Part shown: piece after piece, positions 25,155 through 33,224 of the stretch | How the letters are laid out: each line of letters begins with the position of its first letter | Numbering within the stretch: the first letter of the stretch is position 1 | Assembly: GCF_000821085.1 (NCBI RefSeq) | Contig: NZ_CCXR01000001.1 | Span: 827,001-891,000, forward strand | Origin: Bacillus sp. B-jedd | Lineage (GTDB): Bacteria > Bacillota > Bacilli > Bacillales > Cytobacillaceae | Direction of reading: 5' to 3' | DNA: 64,000 nucleotides | The notes under the pieces: model-generated | Database searches by the model: none | The model's input: the letters and a program-made list of their open reading frames with translations, nothing else | What the model was told of the DNA's origin: nothing | Position numbers and translations under genes: made by a program

Positions 25155-26117
25155 GTGAAACTGCTCCTTCTTGCCCTAATTCTTTTTACTTCCTATTTAT
25201 TATTCTGGGGGCTGTTTAAAAGCATCTTTTCCCGGACCCGAAAGATTGAACAAAGAATGGAACGATATCTCGCCGCTCCTGAAAATATAGAAATGACCGA
25301 AAAGGATGTTGATTTATTCGCTCGCTATGCGGCGGCCCGTAAGACCCTCACGAAAAAGCTTGTTACAAAAAAGAAGAACAACAAGCTGGAAACGATGTTG
25401 GCGAGGTCAGGAGTGCCGCTCAAACCTGATGAATATGTCACTTTCCAATGGATTGCGACTGGGTTTTTCGGCATTTTGATGGTCCTGTTGTTTACCCACT
25501 GGTTATGGGCAGTGCCAGGGGCTATCCTCGGTTACTTGTTGCCAGGGTTCATTTTGAAAAAGAAAGAAAAAGAGCGCGTTGAAAAGTTTAATGAAGGGCT
25601 TGCGGATATGATTTCTACCATCATCGGCTCCCTAAGGGCTGGATTCAGTTTTCCGCAGGCGCTGAAATCAGTAGCCGAGGAATCGGGTTCCCCCATAAAG
25701 GAAGAAATCGAGTCGGTCATCAAATCCATGCAATATGGAAGCAGCATTGAAGAAGCCTTGAATGAATTAAAGGAACGAATGCCAAGTGACGACCTGGATT
25801 TAATGATTCAGGCAATCCTCATCCAGCGGCAGGTTGGCGGAAATTTGGCGACGGTCCTTGAAAAAATTGTTGAAACTATCCGGGATCGCACGAGAATTCA
25901 GCGCCAGATTAAGACTCTGACCGCCCAGGGGCGTATGTCAGGCATGGTCATTGCCCTGCTCCCGTTTTTCCTTGGCATAGCCCTCTTTTTTATCCAGCCG
26001 GAATTCATTTCTTCCTTGTTTACACATCCGGTAGGATTGGGGATGGTAGGAGCGGGCGTCATTTCAAGCGTTATTGGCTTTATTTTCATTAGGAAAATAA
26101 CGCAGATTGAGGTGTAA
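25155..26117 (+). CDS. tadB: Tad inner-membrane platform protein TadB
   Basis: The GTG at 25155 is chosen because AAAGGGAGGG lies 5 bp upstream. An ATG two codons earlier abuts that site. The 320-residue type II secretion F-domain protein has an N-terminal helix, a middle helix pair (about residues 100-135) and a C-terminal pair (about 270-310), with the conserved GLADMISTIIGSLRAGFSFP and QRQVGGNLATVLEKI. It forms the membrane platform with TadC. Confidence 0.9.
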   Translation: MKLLLLALILFTSYLLFWGLFKSIFSRTRKIEQRMERYLAAPENIEMTEKDVDLFARYAAARKTLTKKLVTKKKNNKLETMLARSGVPLKPDEYVTFQWIATGFFGILMVLLFTHWLWAVPGAILGYLLPGFILKKKEKERVEKFNEGLADMISTIIGSLRAGFSFPQALKSVAEESGSPIKEEIESVIKSMQYGSSIEEALNELKERMPSDDLDLMIQAILIQRQVGGNLATVLEKIVETIRDRTRIQRQIKTLTAQGRMSGMVIALLPFFLGIALFFIQPEFISSLFTHPVGLGMVGAGVISSVIGFIFIRKITQIEV

Positions 26118-26120
26118 TAG

Positions 26121-27038
26121 TTGCTGTATCTTACATTTTTCCTGACAATTACGCTGTTGATATATAGTTTAATGACCGGAAAGACGAATAAAAAATCGGC
26201 GATGGAAAAACGTGTTGCTGTCTATATTACCGGTGGGCAGGAAAAGCCGGCCCCAGGTAAAGAAAAGGAAGAACAGCCTTCTTTTTATCAGCGCTTTTTC
26301 AAACCTATCCTAAATGATTTCAAAAAAAGTTTCAAAAAAAGGATGCCGGGTGAGAAAGAGGCGAAGCTTGAGATAAAACTCCAGCGGGCCGGGAATCCTT
26401 TCGGCATGGGGCCGGTTGAATTCCGTCTGTTTCAATCAGCTGCGGCCATCATCATCCCAGTCATTTTCGCGGGATATGCCGCATTGCTGAGGCTTGGCTC
26501 ATCGTTCATCTTCTTCGCTGTTTTTGCCGGCTTGGCATTCGGCGCAATTATGCCGAATTTTTATTTGAAACAAAAAACAAAGGCCCGCGAAAAAATGGCC
26601 CTGAAGGAATTGCCTGACACCCTCGACCTCCTGACCGTCAGCCTTGAGGCGGGGCTCGGGTTTGATGCGGCTGTGAACAAGCTTGTTTCCAAAAAGGAAG
26701 GTGTGCTTGCCGACGAGTTCCAACGGGCTTTGGAAGAAATGCGGTTAGGTAAAATCCGGAGGGAAGCTTTAGGCGGCGTAAGGGACAGGCTTGAAGGGGT
26801 GGATGCGGTAAAAAACTTCATCAGCAGCATCCTTCAGGCGGAAAAGCTTGGCATCGGTATGGTTCAGGTGCTCCGCGCCCAATCAGTGGAAGTGCGTGAA
26901 CAGCGAAAACAGCGAGCTGAGGAAGCAGCGATGAAGGCACCAATTAAAATGCTGTTTCCGCTCGTCCTGTTTATTTTTCCAAGTCTCTTCATTGTCCTGC
27001 TCGGACCGGTCGTGATTCAATTCATGAAGGGATTTTAA
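26121..27038 (+). CDS. tadC: Tad inner-membrane platform protein TadC
   Basis: The TTG start follows GAGGTG three bases after tadB ends. The 305-residue F-domain protein contains LPDTLDLLTVSLEAGLGFDA and ILQAEKLGIGMVQVLRAQS, the TadC hallmarks, with C-terminal helices (KMLFPLVLFIFPSLFIVLLG). It closes the tad operon; a terminator follows. No outer-membrane secretin is encoded, as expected for a Gram-positive. Confidence 0.9.
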   Translation: MLYLTFFLTITLLIYSLMTGKTNKKSAMEKRVAVYITGGQEKPAPGKEKEEQPSFYQRFFKPILNDFKKSFKKRMPGEKEAKLEIKLQRAGNPFGMGPVEFRLFQSAAAIIIPVIFAGYAALLRLGSSFIFFAVFAGLAFGAIMPNFYLKQKTKAREKMALKELPDTLDLLTVSLEAGLGFDAAVNKLVSKKEGVLADEFQRALEEMRLGKIRREALGGVRDRLEGVDAVKNFISSILQAEKLGIGMVQVLRAQSVEVREQRKQRAEEAAMKAPIKMLFPLVLFIFPSLFIVLLGPVVIQFMKGF

Positions 27039-27052
27039 TCTATTCATTTAAT

Positions 27053-27082
27053 GCTCTTCCCTTTAACCGGGAAGGGCTTTTT
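27053..27082 (+). terminator. Intrinsic terminator of the tad operon
   Basis: CTTCCC pairs with GGGAAG, flanked by further G-C pairing, and is followed by TTTTT. Confidence 0.75.
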
Positions 27083-27125
27083 CTGTATACTTAAGAAAAT
27101 CGCTAATGAAGGAGCCTATGTAGTT

Positions 27126-28037
27126 ATGAAACTTGCGACCATCAATTACAAAGATGAAATGATTTCAGCTTATGTCGACACCTCCATGCAGTCCGTTTTG
27201 CCCTTAAAGAAAGCTGCTGCCGCTGCTCCCGTATCAGTGGCCGATTTTCCTGTTACCGTACTGGATATTATCAACGCCGGTCCTGACGTCCTGAATCGAA
27301 TTGGGGAACTTGCCCGCTGGGCGGAAACAGATAAAACAGGCTTGGATTTATGGATTCCACTGGACGAAGCCGAGCTGGTCGCGCCCATTCCAAGGCCTCA
27401 AAAAAACATCTTCTGCGTAGGAAAAAATTATGCCGACCATGCAATCGAAATGGGAGGGCCGGAAGATATTCCCGAACACATCATGGTCTTTACCAAGCCG
27501 CCAACTGCAGTCATTGGTCCTGATGCGGAAATACCAGCTCATACGGAACTGACTGATCAGCTGGACTATGAAGGGGAACTGGCCATCGTGATCGGAAAAA
27601 AAGGAGCCAAGATTAAAAAAGAAGACGCCCTTGAGTATGTATTCGGTTATACAATCTTGAATGATATTACAGCTCGGGACCTCCAGAAGCGGCATAGGCA
27701 GTTTTTTCTTGGCAAAAGCCTGGACGGCACCTGTCCGATGGGACCGTGGATTGTGACGGCGGATGAAGTCGGAAATGCGGGAAATCTTAACGTAAGCACG
27801 CGGGTGAACAATGAAACAAGGCAGGATTCCAATACGAGGCACTTTATTTTTTCGATAGAGCAAATGATCGAAGATATCTCAAGGGGGTTGACGCTTGAAC
27901 CAGGTGATATTATTGCCACAGGGACCCCAGCGGGAGTCGGAAAAGGCTTTAAACCACCAAAGTTTCTAAGGCCGGGAGATGTAATCGAAATAGAAATTGA
28001 GAAAATTGGTTCCCTTAAAAATACTATTGCGAAATAG
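27126..28037 (+). CDS. yisK: Fumarylacetoacetate hydrolase family protein (YisK)
   Basis: The ATG at 27126 (MKLATINYKDEM) has GAAGGAG 11 bp upstream. The 303-residue enzyme has the FAH domain (about residues 90-300) with FCVGKNYADHA, the metal-binding DYEGELAIVIGKK, NDITARDLQKRH and GDIIATGTPAGVG. B. subtilis YisK (301 residues) is an oxaloacetate decarboxylase of this fold that has also been linked to cell shape. Neighbour yisL confirms synteny. The tad cluster lies in the gerPA-yisK interval, where B. subtilis has yisI and yisJ. Confidence 0.9.
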   Translation: MKLATINYKDEMISAYVDTSMQSVLPLKKAAAAAPVSVADFPVTVLDIINAGPDVLNRIGELARWAETDKTGLDLWIPLDEAELVAPIPRPQKNIFCVGKNYADHAIEMGGPEDIPEHIMVFTKPPTAVIGPDAEIPAHTELTDQLDYEGELAIVIGKKGAKIKKEDALEYVFGYTILNDITARDLQKRHRQFFLGKSLDGTCPMGPWIVTADEVGNAGNLNVSTRVNNETRQDSNTRHFIFSIEQMIEDISRGLTLEPGDIIATGTPAGVGKGFKPPKFLRPGDVIEIEIEKIGSLKNTIAK

Positions 28038-28127
28038 GCTTGAATTTCCACTTTTGCTACCTTAAATTTAGGATTTTCCAATTTGCTATGTTATGATATT
28101 AGCGAATAAGACAAAGGAGGCAGGGGA

Positions 28128-28481
28128 ATGCCACACGCCCATATTACTAGCTGGCTATTGGCCATAATTCTCTTTTTTGTTGTAAGGAGCCTTTATAAAG
28201 GCGGGAATGAAAAAGGGGCTAAAATCACCCATATGATTCTGCGGGTGTTTTATCTGTTTATATTAATTACAGGATTTACAATGTTATTCCAGGTTAATAT
28301 CAGCCTGCTTTATATCCTGAAGGCTGCTGTCGGCCTCTGGGTAATCGCAATCATGGAATTCCTGCTCATGAAGACGGGGAAAAGGGAGCCGGAAAACGTC
28401 CTATGGATTCAGCTTGCAATCGCATTTGTGCTTGCGCTGCTTCTCGGCTTCAGCCTGCCACTGGGCATAGACTGGTTTTAA
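28128..28481 (+). CDS. yisL: UPF0344 membrane protein YisL
   Basis: The 117-residue protein has four hydrophobic helices and almost no soluble part. The start MPHAHITSWLLAIILFFVVR and the ending LGFSLPLGIDWF match YisL. The ATG follows AAAGGAGGCAGG. Function is unknown. It faces yisN across a shared terminator. Confidence 0.88.
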   Translation: MPHAHITSWLLAIILFFVVRSLYKGGNEKGAKITHMILRVFYLFILITGFTMLFQVNISLLYILKAAVGLWVIAIMEFLLMKTGKREPENVLWIQLAIAFVLALLLGFSLPLGIDWF

Positions 28482-28505
28482 AAAGCTGCCAATAGGCGGC
28501 TTTTT
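28480..28505. terminator. Bidirectional terminator between yisL and yisN
   Basis: AAAAGCTGCC pairs with GGCGGCTTTT (one G-U pair) across a 4-base loop. A-run and T-run flanks serve both convergent genes. Confidence 0.75.
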
Positions 28506-28508
28506 ACT

Positions 28509-29075
28509 TTATGGCGATGCAAGTTTTTCAATGACAAGCCTTTTTCCTGTATTGAGCGTAAATTCGAATCGGTCACTCTCTTTTTCAAAATAGCAAAAAT
28601 GGTGCTGAACGCCGCAGATTTCCTCCTGATTGTCAAAAATCATAAAATTGACTCCGTTCTTCGGGTAATCTCCATTCAGGAAATTCAGATGGTTATAACA
28701 ATAAAGACAATCGTAAATTGAAAAGCGGAGGGAATTCAAAGTGGTGACGAATTGAATAAACGCATCGCCATGAAGCCTCTCAAGGAGACGCTCGAGCGAG
28801 TAGATCAGATGCTTTCGAACTCTTATCCTGTCAGAATCACGCATCACTATTATCTCTTCCCCGCTGGATATTTTGCCGGGCTCAATCAATGTCCCTCTTT
28901 TCCAGCGGTTCAGCCGGAAGATTTCTACTTCCTGTAAAAGATACTCATCCATTAATGAGGCCTCTTCTGTTTCCTCTTCAAAAAAGACCCACTGGTCGTT
29001 CATATTCTCAACAGAGCCTTCAGTATAGGCCCTTTCCTGTATTTGATACAGTTTTTCACGCTGCTGTCGATTCAT
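28509..29075 (-). CDS. yisN: DUF2777 family protein YisN
   Basis: The ATG at 29075 (MNRQQREKLYQIQERAYTEG) follows GGAGGT. A longer frame to 29123 lacks a site. The 188-residue soluble protein has no recognisable catalytic motif. A cysteine- and aromatic-rich patch (YDCLYCYNHLNF) is conserved in the family as I remember it. It lies next to yisL as in B. subtilis. Function unknown. Confidence 0.75.
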   Translation of the reverse strand: MNRQQREKLYQIQERAYTEGSVENMNDQWVFFEEETEEASLMDEYLLQEVEIFRLNRWKRGTLIEPGKISSGEEIIVMRDSDRIRVRKHLIYSLERLLERLHGDAFIQFVTTLNSLRFSIYDCLYCYNHLNFLNGDYPKNGVNFMIFDNQEEICGVQHHFCYFEKESDRFEFTLNTGKRLVIEKLASP

Positions 29076-29238
29076 CACTTTTACCTCCGTGAATGGTGCT
29101 ATCTCCTTTGTAGACATAAACACGGGAAAATATAACCGTTGATTTTACAATGAAAAATAAATAGAAGAACACCTTGTAATAAATTATTCTTAGGGAGGAA
29201 AATCTGATACTGTCCAGTTTCAGGCCTGGCGTCCATTT

Positions 29239-29278
29239 TAAAAAACTAGAAAGGCCAGCCCTGCAGCAGGACTGGCCA
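29239..29278 (-). terminator. Intrinsic terminator of the neopullulanase gene
   Basis: GGCCAG pairs with CTGGCC around CCTGCAGCAGG. On the minus strand the stem is followed by TTTCTAGTTTTTT. Confidence 0.7.
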
Positions 29279-29290
29279 AAACAGAACAAA

Positions 29291-31048
29291 TTATTTAATT
29301 TGCAACACAGAGATTCCATATCCCTCAAGCGTCAATATGGAATCTGTCACTCTTTTATCCTCTTTATCGCGGAATAAATCAATGGCCTCTTTCTTCCGCA
29401 TCCAGGCTGGCAGAGTATACTTGGCCGTTTTATCTGAAGTGTTTAGGATGATAAGAATGGTAGTGTTGCTGTCGGATCTTTTATAGGCGAGGCAAGTTCC
29501 GTTTTCCTCATCGGAAATGAACGATAAATCCCCTTCATTTGCGAGTACCGGGTATGTCCGTCTTAATGAAATCAGCGTTTTTGTAAAGCGTGCCAATTCA
29601 GGTTCCTGCTCGGCCAGATCCCAGTCCATGCATTTTCTTGAGCCAGGGTCCATTTCTCCATCCATTCCGATTTCATCTCCATAATAAATGCATGGAGTTC
29701 CCGTATAGGTGAGCAATAAGGTAAAGATTTGTTTCAGTTTGTCAAGGCTGCCTCCGCACTCAGTCAGGATTCTAGGCGTGTCATGGCTGCCAACAAGGTT
29801 GAATGCGACACGGGTTACAGGTTCTGGGTACATGTGATGCACTTTCGTCATTTCTTCGGAAAATTGCTTTGGAGTAATGGTTTCTTTTGCAAAAAGCTCC
29901 AGTACATTCGAAGTGAACAGGTAGTTCATGACGGCATCGAACTGGTCGCCGCGCAGCCATGGCATGGAGTCATGCCAGATTTCGCCGAGAATATATAAAT
30001 CCGGCTTTATCGCCTTGAGTTCAGAATGGAATCTCCGCCAAAAGGAGGGACTGACCTCATTTGCAACGTCCAGCCTCCAGCCATCGATATCGAATTCCTC
30101 CAGCCAGTAGCGTCCAACCTTAAGCAAATAATCGGCTACCTCAGGATTCTCGGTATTGAATTTTGGCATATGTGGATAAAACCCGAATGTGTCATAATTG
30201 GCCATCGGCTCTGTCACGGCTGGGAATTCCCTAATATGGAACCAGTCCTTATACCTCGATTTTTCTCCTTTTTCAAGGACATCCTGAAATGGTGGGAAGT
30301 AAAAACCTGCATGATTGAAAACCGCATCTAGCATAACGCGGATTCCATGACGGTGGCAGGCATTTACCAGCTCTTTTAACGTTTCCTTGGTCCCAAACGC
30401 CGGATCTATTTCAAAATAATCTACCGTATCGTATTTATGGTTAGAGGGGGCCCTGAAAATAGGAGTTAAATAGATTCCCGTGAAACCCAATTCCTTAATA
30501 TAATCAAGATGGTCGATGATTCCCTGGAGATCTCCACCGAAATAATTATCAAGTTCCGGCTCGGCACTTCCCCATTCCAGAACTCCATCGGGATCATTTC
30601 CTTTATTCCCATTCGCGAATCGATCTGGGAAAATTTGATACCAAACGGTGTCTTTTACCCATTCGGGCGCCTTGAAAAGGCTGGATGGATGCATGTAAGG
30701 GATACAGAAATAAAAACCGATGTCAAAAGGGGCTTCACTGGCAAACCCCTTTTCCCCATAAATGATATTTTCACTTTCGTTACTGATGTTAAAGCCATAA
30801 CGGATTCTCCGGAATGAAGGTGAAACTGAAATAAACCAGTAATCAAAAAGGGGGTCAGTGCCTGATTTCTTCATTTCAGTTTGCGCGTGGCTCCACTTGC
30901 CTTTCTCTATTTCATAAGGGTCACCATGTAGCAGGAAAACAGAGGATGCATCCCCCTTTTTAACCCTCAGCCGGATATGGAGTTCATGATCATTGGACAT
31001 GTAGGCAAATTGATCGAGCGGACGATGGTATATGGCTTCTAATTGCAC
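29291..31048 (-). CDS. nplT: Neopullulanase / cyclomaltodextrinase (GH13)
   Basis: The GTG at 31048 is chosen because AAGGGAG lies 8 bp upstream and the product then starts MQLEAIYHRPLDQFAY, as in known neopullulanases. TTGs further upstream lack a site. The 585-residue cytoplasmic enzyme has the N-terminal dimerisation domain (about residues 1-125) and a GH13 barrel with an intact triad: Asp327 in DGWRLDVANE, Glu356 in ILGEIWHD and Asp423 in VGSHDTPR. It hydrolyses cyclodextrins, pullulan and imported maltodextrins. It is divergent from the amylase-like gene and adjoins the maltodextrin transporter. Confidence 0.92.
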   Translation of the reverse strand: MQLEAIYHRPLDQFAYMSNDHELHIRLRVKKGDASSVFLLHGDPYEIEKGKWSHAQTEMKKSGTDPLFDYWFISVSPSFRRIRYGFNISNESENIIYGEKGFASEAPFDIGFYFCIPYMHPSSLFKAPEWVKDTVWYQIFPDRFANGNKGNDPDGVLEWGSAEPELDNYFGGDLQGIIDHLDYIKELGFTGIYLTPIFRAPSNHKYDTVDYFEIDPAFGTKETLKELVNACHRHGIRVMLDAVFNHAGFYFPPFQDVLEKGEKSRYKDWFHIREFPAVTEPMANYDTFGFYPHMPKFNTENPEVADYLLKVGRYWLEEFDIDGWRLDVANEVSPSFWRRFHSELKAIKPDLYILGEIWHDSMPWLRGDQFDAVMNYLFTSNVLELFAKETITPKQFSEEMTKVHHMYPEPVTRVAFNLVGSHDTPRILTECGGSLDKLKQIFTLLLTYTGTPCIYYGDEIGMDGEMDPGSRKCMDWDLAEQEPELARFTKTLISLRRTYPVLANEGDLSFISDEENGTCLAYKRSDSNTTILIILNTSDKTAKYTLPAWMRKKEAIDLFRDKEDKRVTDSILTLEGYGISVLQIK

Positions 31049-31226
31049 AGAGGCAGCTCCCTTCAACAATAACTTGCATTATGGAATATTAACCGTTTGC
31101 CAGGAAATCAAACCATTCGACATAGTCGTTGGTACAACGTAACATGTGGTACAATATTATGTGGAAATAAAGCTTTTTTTGCAAATAAATGGCGGGGATA
31201 TGCCTGCCATATAGGGGGATTATGGC

Positions 31227-32783
31227 ATGAAAGCCAAGCTGGCAGCAATTTTCCTGATCCCGTTTCTCCTGTTCGGCGGCCTGCAGGCGCACGCAATCGA
31301 CAAGGATGAACGGAAATGGCAGGATGAAACCATTTACTTTCTGATGGTCGACCGTTTTAATAACGGGGACTTAAAAAATGATAAAAATGTCGATGCGAAA
31401 GACCCGGAGGCCTTCAATGGCGGTGATTTCCAGGGAATCATCGACCGGATGGAACATATTAAGAGCATGGGGTTCACCGCGATTATGCTATCGCCGATTT
31501 TCGATAATGTGGATGGGGGATACCATGGATATTGGGTGAATGATTTTCTCAAAACCGAAGAGCATTACGGGACAATAAAGCAGTTTAAAAAACTCGTCCA
31601 GAAAGCACATGAATCCGGGTTGAAGGTTCTGGTTGACTTTCCGGCCAACAGCACAGGCCCTGACAGCAAATTGTTTTTGGAAAAAGGGAGCAGTTGGTTC
31701 CATGAAAAATCGGATGTGAGCGAGTCCACGACAAGGGCTGAACAGCTGAACGGCTGGGTGGACGGGCTTCCTGATTTGAATCATGAAAATCCAGAAGTGC
31801 GCGCATACCTGCTGGATGCCGCAAAGTTTTGGATTAAGGAAACAGGTATTGACGGTTACCGGCTTAGCTCGGCGGAGGACGTGCCTGCCGATTTCTGGCG
31901 AGAATTCACCGCTGCTGCAAGAGCTGAAAAAGAGGGGTTTTATTTAATTGCCGATCTGGGCTCCAATGGTCAGGAATTGATGGATGAATATAAGGAAGCC
32001 GGTTTCAGTGGATTTTACAATTATGGCCTGAGCGGGGAATTGCAATCTTCCTTCGCGCAGATAAATAAGGGAACAGCGGCGCTTTTTGAAAAATGGAAAA
32101 AAACAGAAGCAGACGTTGAAAATCCGTTTGAGATGGGGATTTTCTATGACGGGCCCGAGATGGACCGGTTTACGAGAAAGATGCTAGAAGCCAAACAATA
32201 TCCCGTCAGCCAGTGGAAGCAGGCGCTCAATGCCCTGTATACTTCGCCGGGCATCCCGATTGTTTTTTATGGGACCGAAATAGCAGTCGATGGAGTCGGC
32301 CAGCCGGACAATATGCGGCTAATGAATTTCCGCACAGATAAAGAAATCATTGACCACATGGCTAAGCTGAGCGAACTTCGCCAATCACTCCCTTCCTTGA
32401 CTAGTGGAACGATGGAACTGCTTTACGACAAAGGCGGCATGACTGTTTTCAAACGCGAATATGAAAATGAAACAGCCGTTATCGCCATCAATAACACGAC
32501 AAAAACTCAGACGGTCCGGCTAACCCCTGAACAGGTGGATCCTGATGGGAAGGAATTGCGTGGGCTGTTGATAGACGAAAAATCAGTCGGCGATAAAGAT
32601 GGATTCACTCTCATCCTGGACAGGGATGAAAGCGAGATTTATGTGCTGGCGAAAAAGCTGGGGCTGAACTATCCATTCATTTTCACGATTGCTGCTATTT
32701 GGATTTTCTTTATTTGGTTCTTCATATACCTCGCCAGACGCGGCAAAAAGAGAAGGCTGGAAGATAACCTGAAAAATGAATAA
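31227..32783 (+). CDS. Secreted, membrane-anchored GH13 alpha-amylase homologue lacking the catalytic triad
   Basis: The 518-residue protein has a signal peptide (about 1-23), a GH13 barrel and a C-terminal helix rich in Phe and Trp (about 475-500) ending in basic residues, so it is anchored outside the cell. The barrel has ETIYFLMVDRFNNGD, GYHGYW and the LPDL motif (181-184) typical of BaqA-type amylases. All three catalytic positions differ: the nucleophile is Ser214 (DGYRLSSAED instead of RLD), the acid/base position reads IAD (Asp243, not Glu), and the NHD motif reads GPE (309-311). The region I histidine is also lost (VDFPANST). Reading frame and codon use are intact. Starch or maltodextrin binding is the likeliest remaining role. 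Confidence 0.85.
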   Translation: MKAKLAAIFLIPFLLFGGLQAHAIDKDERKWQDETIYFLMVDRFNNGDLKNDKNVDAKDPEAFNGGDFQGIIDRMEHIKSMGFTAIMLSPIFDNVDGGYHGYWVNDFLKTEEHYGTIKQFKKLVQKAHESGLKVLVDFPANSTGPDSKLFLEKGSSWFHEKSDVSESTTRAEQLNGWVDGLPDLNHENPEVRAYLLDAAKFWIKETGIDGYRLSSAEDVPADFWREFTAAARAEKEGFYLIADLGSNGQELMDEYKEAGFSGFYNYGLSGELQSSFAQINKGTAALFEKWKKTEADVENPFEMGIFYDGPEMDRFTRKMLEAKQYPVSQWKQALNALYTSPGIPIVFYGTEIAVDGVGQPDNMRLMNFRTDKEIIDHMAKLSELRQSLPSLTSGTMELLYDKGGMTVFKREYENETAVIAINNTTKTQTVRLTPEQVDPDGKELRGLLIDEKSVGDKDGFTLILDRDESEIYVLAKKLGLNYPFIFTIAAIWIFFIWFFIYLARRGKKRRLEDNLKNE

Positions 32784-32893
32784 GAAATGCAGCCAAAAAT
32801 GAAATATTGCAAAATCGAAATGCCAAGAGTGGCAATCAAACCACCCGGTTCCAATTCAAATCAAATCTTAATTTCACCTATATAGCTCATTTA

Positions 32894-32927
32894 CAACCCA
32901 CCTATTTCAAAGTTGGGTTGTTTTTTT
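32894..32927 (+). terminator. Intrinsic terminator after the amylase-like gene
   Basis: CAACCCA pairs with TGGGTTG, followed by TTTTTTT. The 440-bp gap up to mdxE also holds the inverted repeat, promoter and operator listed next. Nothing else was recognised in it. Confidence 0.8.
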
Positions 32928-32931
32928 ATAG

Positions 32932-32966
32932 GTTTATGCAAGCGGGTGCGCAAAAATTGCATAAAC
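32932..32966. repeat. Perfect 10-bp inverted repeat upstream of mdxE
   Basis: GTTTATGCAA (32932-32941) and TTGCATAAAC (32957-32966) are exact inverted repeats around a 15-base spacer containing GCGGGTGCGC. There is no T-run, so it is not a terminator. It may bind a dimeric regulator or form a hairpin. It lies about 120 bp before the mdxE promoter. Confidence 0.5.
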
Positions 32967-33086
32967 AAGCAGCACGATCCTTATGAAATTTATAAAAAAA
33001 CGAGGGAAACGGCACCTTTTTTGCAAGAAAGAGAGGGATTTAATCAATAAAACAAAAAAATATTGGAAAATATTTTAAAAACCAGC

Positions 33087-33114
33087 TTGTCAAAACGGAG
33101 AAAACTACTATAAT
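33087..33114 (+). promoter_or_regulatory. Sigma-A promoter of mdxE
   Basis: TTGTCA (33087-33092) and TATAAT (33109-33114) with a 16-bp spacer. The operator-like site lies just downstream of the expected start point. Confidence 0.7.
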
Positions 33115-33127
33115 TAAAATTAAGTTG

Positions 33128-33141
33128 TGCAATCGTTTTCA
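33128..33141 (+). promoter_or_regulatory. LacI/CcpA-type operator upstream of mdxE
   Basis: TGCAATCGTTTTCA is a near-palindrome centred on CG and matches the cre consensus TGWNANCGNTNWCA with one mismatch. Its place 14 bp after the -10 box fits repression of the transporter operon. Either the LacI-type regulator encoded at 40 kb or CcpA could bind. The sequence cannot decide. Confidence 0.55.
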
Positions 33142-33224
33142 TGAAATGCGTAGATTATTAGAAACGCATTTTAGAAGATTGAGTGGGCAACCAAAAAACA
33201 GAGATTGTTTCAGGAGGGTTAAGA

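Noticed and set aside
31088..31104. A CG-centred operator before the neopullulanase gene (AACCGTTTGCC)
   Set aside because: It matches neither the cre consensus nor the site before mdxE well enough.
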